From JAYODW01 sp038116745 (GTDB lineage Bacteria; Pseudomonadota; Gammaproteobacteria; Ga0077536), in NCBI GenBank assembly GCA_038116745.1, contig JAYODW010000088.1, positions 1-6,208 on the forward strand: DNA of 6,208 nucleotides, read 5' to 3'. The translations under genes and the position numbers were made by a program. This document shows, piece by piece, positions 1 through 5,209 of this stretch. The notes below the pieces were generated by a model. That model saw only the letters and a program-made list of their open reading frames with translations. It ran no database searches and was not told the origin of the DNA. Numbering within the stretch: position 1 is the stretch's first letter; each line of letters starts with the position of its first letter.

Positions 1-708
1 ATCAGCGCGAGCTGCGCGCGGCTGTTTTCCCGCGAAGGCCTGCGGGTAGCCGTTGCCGCGCGGGACCCGGACAAGCCGGCTCTGCACACGCTGGCGGCCG
101 AATACGGCGTGCAGACCTATGCTTGCGATGCGCAGTCCCCGGACGAGGTCAGCAATCTGTTCGAAGCAGTTTCCGCGGAGCTCGGCGGCCCACGCCTGGT
201 GGTGCACAACATTGACGGGCGCACCCCCGAGATCTTTCGCAAAGCCCTTACCGAAGCTGAGCCTGAGCGGGTGCTTGAGACCCTGAAAAACTCAGCCTAC
301 AGCGCCTTTCTGGTCGGCCAGCAGGCCGCAATGCGCATGCTTTCCCTGGAGCCTGACCTACAGGGCTGCCGTGGGACCATTCTGTTCACCAACGCCAGTG
401 CGGCGTTCAAAGGCTATGCGCGCAGCGCCGCGTTTGCGATGGCCTGCCACGGCAAAGCCGGCCTCACCCAGAGCATGGCCCGGGAGCTTGCGCCGCAGGG
501 GATCCACGTTGCCCAGATCCCGATTGATGCCGCCATCGGCTGGCGCCAGGAGGATGGCTCGCGCTGGCATCGACGCGCCGGCACCACCGAAAACGACAAC
601 ATGGCTGACCCTGACAGGATCGCAGAGCTGTATCTCCAGCTGCACCGCCAGCACCGCTCAACCTGGGCCTTCGAAGTCGTTCTGCGCCCCTGGCTTGAAA
701 CCTGGTGA
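1..708 (+). CDS. Atypical short-chain dehydrogenase/reductase (SDR), 5'-truncated by the window edge
   Basis: The frame is open from base 1 and stops with TGA at 706-708, leaving 235 residues. The missing N-terminus should hold the start of the Rossmann fold, including most of the glycine-rich nucleotide loop; the first visible residues (ISASCARLF, then VAVAARD) fit the end of that loop, helix A and strand B. An acidic turn (CD at 42-43) and a VVHN strand (67-70) follow the SDR pattern. The active-site region is odd. A Ser is present at 133 (397-399), but the YxxxK motif reads F145-A-M-A-C149, so both catalytic Tyr and Lys are absent. The alignment is anchored by GLTQSMAREL just downstream, the usual SDR helix F. 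The C-terminus (LHRQHRSTWAFEVVLRPW) matches, as I recall, a proteobacterial SDR subfamily with F in place of Tyr and a LHRQ-RSAW ending. The fold call is firm; ordinary dehydrogenase activity is doubtful. The ORF lies 45 bases upstream of the LLM gene and probably shares its operon. Confidence 0.87.
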   Translation: MSASCARLFSREGLRVAVAARDPDKPALHTLAAEYGVQTYACDAQSPDEVSNLFEAVSAELGGPRLVVHNIDGRTPEIFRKALTEAEPERVLETLKNSAYSAFLVGQQAAMRMLSLEPDLQGCRGTILFTNASAAFKGYARSAAFAMACHGKAGLTQSMARELAPQGIHVAQIPIDAAIGWRQEDGSRWHRRAGTTENDNMADPDRIAELYLQLHRQHRSTWAFEVVLRPWLETW

Positions 709-753
709 CCGCGGGCTTCGCGTCCCCCTGAGCCGGCGAGCCCTTCGAGCAGC

Positions 754-1713
754 ATGCACTACGGTCTGACGCCCTGGATGTTCGAGACGCCCACGGCAGC
801 GGTCCTGTCGCAGCAGGCGGTCCTGGCGGAGCAACTGGGCTATCAATCTTTCTGGCTGCCGGAGAATCACTTCAACCCCACCGCCATCCCAGAGCCCTTA
901 CTGCGTCTGGCCAGTGTCGCCGCGGCGACAAGCAGGATCCGGCTCGGCACCACGTCCTACCTTCTGCCGCTGCGTGACCCCGTGTTGGCTGCGGAAATGG
1001 TCGCGGAGCTAGACCAGCTGTCTGCAGGGCGGGTGATCCTCGGAGTCGGGCGCGGCTACGCCAAGCAGACGCTGCGCGCCTTCGACGTCGATCCGGCCAC
1101 TAAGCGCGAGCGCTTCGAGACGGTTCTCGACGACATGCGCAGACTTCTGCGCGGAGAATCTGCTGACGGCTCAGATGCGATGACGGTTTTCCCAAGACCG
1201 GTGCAGACGCCTCATCCTCCGATCTGGCTTGCTGCTTTCGGCCCCAAGGCGCTGGCTCAGGCGGGCCGGCTCGGCCTGCCCTACCTGGCCGCGCCGCTGG
1301 ATACGCTGTCTGAGCTGACAGACAAATACGCCCGCTACGAACAAGCGCGCGCAGCAGCGGGACACCCGCCCGCTGATACCCGCCCCATCATGCGCACCGT
1401 GCTGGTCTGTCCGGATCCCGCCGCCGCCGACCGCGCGCGTGACGAGCTCGCCCGCACGCGTCTGCCGAATGGTCTGACCCTCCCGCCGTCAGTAGACGAC
1501 TGGGCCATAATCGGCACCGCGCGGGAAGTTCAGGAGCGCCTGAGCCACTGCGTCAGCGTGCTGCAGCCGACGCACATCGTGCTGACGCATCTGCGGCTGG
1601 GGCAGCTCGGCACGGCGCTGCTTGAGTATTCTGTCCGCGAGTTCGCTCGCACAGCGATGTTGAACCCTGCTTCCCTACCCGGCAGCGCCGGACTCCCGGA
1701 GACGCCAGCATGA
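754..1713 (+). CDS. LLM class (luciferase-like) flavin-dependent oxidoreductase
   Basis: This 319-residue TIM-barrel protein belongs to the bacterial luciferase-like family, which uses FMNH2 or reduced F420 for monooxygenation or hydride transfer, normally in the cytoplasm. Family marks are an N-terminal strand MHYGLTPW (1-8), LGYQSFWLPENHF (28-40), RIRLGTTSYLLPLRDP (61-76), LDQLSAGRVILGVGRG (86-101), PPIWLAAFGPKALAQAGRLG (155-174) and a late IIGTAREVQERL segment (252-263). The PENH segment and LPLRDP place it in a different subfamily from the LimB-like protein in this window. The ATG at 754 is the only conventional start after the preceding stop; the Shine-Dalgarno is weak (GAGC just upstream), so translation may depend on the upstream gene. 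Its stop overlaps the next start as ATGA. A flavin or F420 reductase would be needed if it is a true monooxygenase, and none is encoded here. The last ~20 residues (Pro/Ala/Gly-rich) look like a disordered tail. Substrate unknown. Confidence 0.9.
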   Translation: MHYGLTPWMFETPTAAVLSQQAVLAEQLGYQSFWLPENHFNPTAIPEPLLRLASVAAATSRIRLGTTSYLLPLRDPVLAAEMVAELDQLSAGRVILGVGRGYAKQTLRAFDVDPATKRERFETVLDDMRRLLRGESADGSDAMTVFPRPVQTPHPPIWLAAFGPKALAQAGRLGLPYLAAPLDTLSELTDKYARYEQARAAAGHPPADTRPIMRTVLVCPDPAAADRARDELARTRLPNGLTLPPSVDDWAIIGTAREVQERLSHCVSVLQPTHIVLTHLRLGQLGTALLEYSVREFARTAMLNPASLPGSAGLPETPA

Positions 1714-2603
1714 ACCAGGACGAAATCTTAAGCCGCCCCACACGGGCGATTTCAGCCGCCCAGCGCGAAGCCTATTTCCGCGACGGTTTCGTTGCTCTGC
1801 CGGGTTTTCTTGACGCGGCGTGGCTTGCGCGACTGCGCACGACCACCGCGGATTTCGTAGAGGAGAGCCGCAGATGCACGGCCTCGAATGAAAAATTCGA
1901 CCTCGAGCCCGACCATTCCGCGGCTGCTCCGCGCCTGAGGCGGCTGTCATTTCCGGTCGATCACCACGCAACCTATCGCCAGCTCGCGTTCGACAGCCCG
2001 ATCGCTGATGTGGTCGAGGATCTGCTCGGCCCGGATTTCTGCTATCACCACTCCAAACTCAATTTCAAATGGAGCGGCGGCGGCGAGCAGGTGCACTGGC
2101 ATCAGGATATTCAGTTCTGGCCGCACACGGATTACTCACCGCTGACCCTGGGAATCTACCTGGAAGATGTGGATGACAGCATGGGGCCAATGGGTCTCGT
2201 GCCCGGCTCCCACCGCGGACCGCTGTACGATCTCTGCGATGCCAGCGGCCGCTGGACCGGACACATCGCGGCGGCAGATCTGACGGGCATCGACACGCAG
2301 CGCGCGGTGTATCCAACGGGCCCGGCGGGGACCATCACGGTGCATAACTGCTGCGTTGTCCACGGCTCAGCGCCGAATCTTTCGACCCGGGTGCGACCGC
2401 TGCTGCTGCAGACCTACTACGCGGCGGACGCCTTCCCCCTGATGGGCGTCGGCACGAACGGCCTGGGGCGGTATGCCAACCGGCTCGTACGCGGCACTCG
2501 CCCGCGCCACTTCAGCGTCGGCGGCCGACGTCAGCCGGTCGCACCCGACTGGTCGGGCGGATACACCTCGATATTTGCCGTGCAGGGCGAAAAGACAGAC
2601 TGA
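1710..2603 (+). CDS. Phytanoyl-CoA dioxygenase (PhyH) family Fe(II)/2-oxoglutarate oxygenase
   Basis: This 297-residue protein is expected to hydroxylate a small molecule using O2 and 2-oxoglutarate. The double-stranded beta-helix metal site is complete: H131-Q-D133 within VHWHQD, and distal H218 in VVHGSAPN. R229 sits 11 residues after H218, the spacing of the 2-oxoglutarate-binding Arg in PhyH. The SKLNFK segment before the metal motif and MGLVPGSHRGPL (161-172) are also typical. Residues 15-40 (SAAQREAYFRDGFVALPGFLD) form the usual PhyH N-terminal opening. The ATG overlaps the stop of the upstream LLM gene (ATGA), with CGGAG about 8 bases before it, so the two are probably translationally coupled. 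The family includes enzymes acting on fatty acyl-CoAs, ectoine, halogenation substrates and many natural products, so the fold does not give the substrate. The metal ligands all look intact, so I infer an active enzyme. It is the last gene of the + strand block. Confidence 0.92.
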   Translation: MNQDEILSRPTRAISAAQREAYFRDGFVALPGFLDAAWLARLRTTTADFVEESRRCTASNEKFDLEPDHSAAAPRLRRLSFPVDHHATYRQLAFDSPIADVVEDLLGPDFCYHHSKLNFKWSGGGEQVHWHQDIQFWPHTDYSPLTLGIYLEDVDDSMGPMGLVPGSHRGPLYDLCDASGRWTGHIAAADLTGIDTQRAVYPTGPAGTITVHNCCVVHGSAPNLSTRVRPLLLQTYYAADAFPLMGVGTNGLGRYANRLVRGTRPRHFSVGGRRQPVAPDWSGGYTSIFAVQGEKTD

Positions 2604-2630
2604 GTCCGCGCTGAGCCGACCAAGGCCCGA

Positions 2631-3764
2631 TCAGCCGCCGACCGGCAGCGTCAAAACCGGCGCGCCGGTTTTATCGGCATCTGACTGGAGCGCAAACAGC
2701 TGCCCAAGCAGGGCGAAGGTCGACTTGGAGTCGATGTCGCTGTCATCAATGTAGAACCAGTGCCCCCGGTAGTTCACCGCGACCGCGGCGCTCGCCGGGC
2801 GGGTTTCCTGTGATTTCACCCGCAACAGGTCCCCTGTGACGCTGTCCCAGTCAAACTCCCCCCCGTCCGCGCCCGCGGTCTGGCGGACACGGCCGTCATC
2901 CCGATCTGCTGCCGGGATCTCGATAGCATTAGAGAGAAAATACATGACCCCCATGAAAGATCGCGTCCCCAGTCTGATGGTGTCGCTGTCACCGCCGAAA
3001 GAGGCTTCGCCGAGAGCGTAGCGCTTCTGCGCTGGGTCCAGCTGCAGCAGTCGTGCGAATTCCTGGAAATCGGTGCCCTGCTGCACCTGTTCGTCGAAGC
3101 GCACGGCATAGCCTCCGCGCTCGCTGTCGCCGGTATGGAAGAGCGCCACGGCCCTGTTCTCCTGAAAACCGGTCAGCAGGTTTACCGCACGGCGGAACGC
3201 CGCCACATCCGGCCCTGCGGAAGGCGTCGGCCCGGAGGCGCTCGCGGCGTTGTCCAGCGAATTCATGGTTTCAACGCACAAGCGCAGCACGCGTGAGGTC
3301 TTCCAGCCGCTCGCGTCGAGCAGGAGCAGCGTGTCGAGCGGCACCCGGGAAAGCACCCGCTTGACGAACTTTTCGCCCTGCAGCGGGGTATAGGTGACCG
3401 TGGGCTTCTCCTCAAACGCGAACTTCCCGTCGATGCCGTAATTCGTCGTGCCGTCCAGATCAAAACTCGAGGAAATACCTGCCGAAGGCGCGATCAGGAA
3501 CTGTGTGTTGAGCGCCGATACCTCCAGGAAGTAAGGCCGGTCGCCATAGCGCAGACGCACGAGGTTCAGCAGCATCTGCTCGTTCTCCGTCTGGCTCATG
3601 GCGACGTTGTAGTCTGTGCGGCTGGCCTCGATGGTGCGCGGACCGAACTGTGCGCAGGCCGTCAGACCCAGCGCCAGCAGCAGTGCCACGCCACGGTAAA
3701 ACCGGTTACAGGCCCCTGCGACCGCGCGCACAGCTTCAGGATTACTCGCCAACATTCCGCTCAT
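2631..3764 (-). CDS. Outer-membrane-type lipoprotein of unknown function
   Basis: The protein is 377 residues from the ATG at 3764. Its N-terminus has a positively charged stretch (NRFYRG), a hydrophobic core (VALLLALG) and the lipobox LTAC, with lipidated Cys at residue 37. Ala follows the Cys, so no Asp retention signal is visible and the outer membrane is the likely destination. The signal peptide is long for a lipoprotein; ATG at 3755 or GTG at 3731 are alternatives. I chose 3764 because GAGAG lies 4 bases upstream. The mature part starts with an ENEQMLLNLVRLRYGDRPYFLEV block (residues 60-82), and the end carries GHWFYIDDSDIDSKSTFALLGQLFAL. These look like conserved blocks of an uncharacterised proteobacterial family I have seen without a function. 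No enzymatic motif is visible. It ends 27 bases from the PhyH stop, tail to tail. A link to the flanking oxidative enzymes, for instance uptake of a hydrophobic substrate, is only a guess. Confidence 0.85.
   Translation of the reverse strand: MSGMLASNPEAVRAVAGACNRFYRGVALLLALGLTACAQFGPRTIEASRTDYNVAMSQTENEQMLLNLVRLRYGDRPYFLEVSALNTQFLIAPSAGISSSFDLDGTTNYGIDGKFAFEEKPTVTYTPLQGEKFVKRVLSRVPLDTLLLLDASGWKTSRVLRLCVETMNSLDNAASASGPTPSAGPDVAAFRRAVNLLTGFQENRAVALFHTGDSERGGYAVRFDEQVQQGTDFQEFARLLQLDPAQKRYALGEASFGGDSDTIRLGTRSFMGVMYFLSNAIEIPAADRDDGRVRQTAGADGGEFDWDSVTGDLLRVKSQETRPASAAVAVNYRGHWFYIDDSDIDSKSTFALLGQLFALQSDADKTGAPVLTLPVGG
2653..2672. terminator. Perfect 20-base palindrome, possible terminator for the + strand operon
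   Basis: AAAACCGGCGCGCCGGTTTT is exactly self-complementary. As RNA it can form an 8-bp stem (four A-U and four G-C pairs) around a CGCG loop, with the U tract in the stem's 3' arm on either strand. It begins 49 bases after the PhyH stop, so it is well placed to end the + strand transcript. It also lies inside the final codons of the - strand lipoprotein gene, about 20 bases before its stop; terminating there on the - strand would remove the stop codon, so a + strand role is more likely. The U tract is short, so intrinsic termination may be weak. A protein-binding dyad is an alternative. Confidence 0.4.
3654..3698 (-). other. Lipoprotein signal peptide core and lipobox
   Basis: On the - strand these codons encode the end of the basic n-region, the hydrophobic stretch GVALLLALGLTA and the Cys at 3656-3654. 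Leu at -3 and Ala at -1 match the signal peptidase II consensus, so cleavage should occur just before this Cys. Confidence 0.8.
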
Positions 3765-3863
3765 CAAACTCTCGCTGTCCGTTTTCGGGGGACGCAGGGT
3801 ACCCCACACCGCGGATAGCTGCCCGCGGCACCCTGGCGCCGCAAGCAAGGCTGACGGCAGCTT
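3765..3863 (-). promoter_or_regulatory. 99-base gap with a nested hairpin between the LimB-like gene and the lipoprotein gene
   Basis: This non-coding gap between two - strand genes holds an inverted repeat: CAGGGT (3795-3800) pairs with ACCCTG (3830-3835), and inside it CCGCGG (3809-3814) pairs with CCGCGG (3823-3828) around an 8-base loop. No T tract follows on the - strand, so it is not a classical intrinsic terminator; it could stabilise a 3' end, aid Rho-dependent termination, or sit in the leader of the lipoprotein transcript. I see no convincing -35/-10 pair. Whether the lipoprotein gene has its own promoter or is read through from the upstream gene is open. Confidence 0.35.
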
Positions 3864-5021
3864 TCAGGGCTTGAGGTGACGCTCGCGGAAGGCCTCGATG
3901 GCCGCCGTCTGCTCTGCTGCCAGCGGGTCGCGGACCTCGCGCAGAGCCGCCTCGCTGGCCCGCATACGCTGGTTAGTGCGCTTGAAATGCGGGATCACGA
4001 ACTCCGCAAAAAGCTCGTAGTGCCGCTGTTTCTGCGCGTACTCAGCCCAGTTGTGATCGAACAGCAGGTAGTGCCCGAAACCACCGTTCGAGATTTCGAC
4101 GATGCTTTCAATGTGCTCAATGGCCTCATTCGGCGTGCCAATCACTGCCGAGCCGGTGCTGAGCGCCCAGTCGATATATTCATCCACTGAATTACCCGTC
4201 ACCGTGATCTGCGGCGCGGCTGCCGTGTGCTGCAGATAGTCACACCACGCCTGGATCCCATGCCTGACTTCACGCAGGGCCTGATCCCGCGTCGGCGCGA
4301 GATGCATAAGCCCGACTACCCGCCACGCCTGCCGGTCCGCCGTCTGGCCGAATTCCGCCGCGCGCTGCTCCACCACGTCCCAGTGCATCGCCAGCACGTC
4401 TACGCCGGCTTTCATCGTCGCACCGATCGAAATCAGCCCGGTGCCGTAGCGTCCGGCCAGACGTGGACCCGATGGAGATACCACCGCAGCGGCGACGACC
4501 GGCGGGTGCGGGTCCTGGTAGAAATCAAGCTGCAGACGCGCATCAACCAGACGGTAGCGTGCGGTTTCCACGCTGATCGGCTCCGGATTACGCAGGAGAT
4601 GCATGAGCACGGCCATGTCTTCCTCCAGCGCATCGCGCTGCTCATGCGGGGCCATACCGATCATGGCCGCATCGCTCGCCAGCGCCCCGGGGCCAACGCC
4701 GAGCATGACGCGGCCGCGGGTCAGATGATCGAGCAGCGCCAGGCGATCGGCGACCCACAGCGGGTTGTGATAAGGCAATGAAACCACGCCGGAGCCCAGA
4801 CGCAGATGCCGCGTCTGCGGCGCGACATGGGCGATGAACATCAGCGGATCATTGATCAGCTCCACGCCACCCGAGTGATGTTCGCCAAACCAGGCCTCGT
4901 CGTAGCCGAGGCGGTCGAGCAGGCACACAAGCTCGATGTCCTGCTGCAGAGCGAAGGTGGGGTTGTAGTTGGTCGGAACATGGTGGGGTGGCAGAAAGAT
5001 GCCGAACTGCATGCGGGCCAT
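3864..5021 (-). CDS. LimB-like LLM class flavin-dependent monooxygenase (limonene 1,2-monooxygenase family)
   Basis: This 385-residue luciferase-like protein has the features I associate with limonene 1,2-monooxygenase (LimB) of Rhodococcus, including a similar length. That enzyme epoxidises the ring double bond of limonene using reduced flavin. Visible blocks are MQFGIFLPPHH (4-14), LLDRLGYDEAWFGEHHSGG (34-52), RHLRLGSGVVSLPYHNPLWV (71-90), LTRGRVMLGVGPGALASDA (100-118), PHPPVVAAAVVSPSGPRLAG (171-190), VIGTPNEAIEHI (293-304) and GGFGHYLLFDHNW (313-325). The frame stays open 44 codons further upstream, but ATG at 5021 has GAGGA 8 bases before it and begins where the family homology begins. 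The C-terminal ~35 residues are charged and probably helical. It is divergent from an epoxide hydrolase, which fits an epoxide-forming role. It differs clearly from the LLM protein at 754-1713, so the two are not a recent duplication. Family members have broad substrates, so limonene itself is not shown. Confidence 0.9.
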   Translation of the reverse strand: MARMQFGIFLPPHHVPTNYNPTFALQQDIELVCLLDRLGYDEAWFGEHHSGGVELINDPLMFIAHVAPQTRHLRLGSGVVSLPYHNPLWVADRLALLDHLTRGRVMLGVGPGALASDAAMIGMAPHEQRDALEEDMAVLMHLLRNPEPISVETARYRLVDARLQLDFYQDPHPPVVAAAVVSPSGPRLAGRYGTGLISIGATMKAGVDVLAMHWDVVEQRAAEFGQTADRQAWRVVGLMHLAPTRDQALREVRHGIQAWCDYLQHTAAAPQITVTGNSVDEYIDWALSTGSAVIGTPNEAIEHIESIVEISNGGFGHYLLFDHNWAEYAQKQRHYELFAEFVIPHFKRTNQRMRASEAALREVRDPLAAEQTAAIEAFRERHLKP

Positions 5022-5046
5022 AGTGATCTTCCTCGGTCTCGTGAGA

Positions 5047-5060
5047 GGCCCGTCCGGGCC
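5047..5060. promoter_or_regulatory. GC-rich dyad 1 in the LimB-like gene leader
   Basis: GGCCCG-TC-CGGGCC is a perfect 6-bp inverted repeat with a 2-base centre, 26 bases upstream of the LimB-like start. It could be an operator half of a pair with the dyad at 5079-5092, or a hairpin in the mRNA leader. Confidence 0.35.
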
Positions 5061-5078
5061 ACGGTGCCGCTGGGACGA

Positions 5079-5092
5079 GCCCGCTGGCGGGC
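5079..5092. promoter_or_regulatory. GC-rich dyad 2 in the LimB-like gene leader
   Basis: GCCCGC-TG-GCGGGC has the same design as the dyad at 5047-5060: a 6-bp arm and a 2-base centre. The centres are 32 bases apart, about three helical turns, so both would face the same side of the DNA. Confidence 0.35.
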
Positions 5093-5163
5093 CCTTCAGC
5101 GCGCCGCACTGTGGCCCACGTCGGGAGCCCAGGTCAACGCCAGCTCGAGTCAATCAGGCCCGT

Positions 5164-5169
5164 TATGAT
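5164..5169 (+). promoter_or_regulatory. Possible -10 element for the epoxide hydrolase gene
   Basis: TATGAT matches five of six positions of the sigma-70 -10 consensus and stands out in a GC-rich region. Transcription would begin near 5176, giving a leader of about 34 bases with the GAGGA ribosome site. The matching -35 is weak, so an activator may be needed. Confidence 0.3.
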
Positions 5170-5209
5170 GCGCCTTCCCCTCCCCTTGAGGCCTTCGAGG
5201 AATACCGAC

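Larger units (their letters stand above)
5022..5209. promoter_or_regulatory. Divergent intergenic region between the LimB-like and epoxide hydrolase genes
   Basis: These 188 bases separate two divergent starts and must contain promoters for one or both genes. On the + strand TATGAT (5164-5169) is a fair -10 element about 40 bases before the hydrolase ATG, but no good -35 sits 16-18 bases upstream. On the - strand TTGACC (5137-5132) and TTGACT (5153-5148) resemble -35 elements, 16 bases apart, with only a poor -10 (CACAGT, 5113-5108). Two GC-rich dyads lie nearer the LimB-like gene. No regulator gene is encoded in the window. Confidence 0.5.

Noticed and set aside
742..749. CCTTCGAG shared upstream of the LLM start (742-749) and the epoxide hydrolase start (5192-5199)
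   Set aside because: It is only eight bases, the spacing to the two ATGs differs (4 versus 10), and such words are common in this base composition.
3765..3848. Longer lipoprotein start at a TTG (3848)
   Set aside because: It would place the lipobox Cys at residue 65, far too deep for a signal peptide, and adds only low-complexity sequence.
4227..4781. 184-codon + strand open frame opposite the LimB-like gene
   Set aside because: It is antisense to a gene with strong family similarity, its product is rich in Arg/His/Gln as expected of a GC-rich shadow frame, and it shows no recognisable motif.
5022..5153. A 44-codon N-terminal extension of the LimB-like protein
   Set aside because: The extension is Arg/Gly/Pro-rich without family similarity and overlaps the divergent promoter region; ATG 5021 has a good ribosome site and begins at the family homology.
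5111..5209. Longer N-terminus for the epoxide hydrolase from upstream starts
   Set aside because: Upstream starts lack ribosome sites and two of them fall in the likely -10 element; ATG 5210 has GAGGA at proper spacing.
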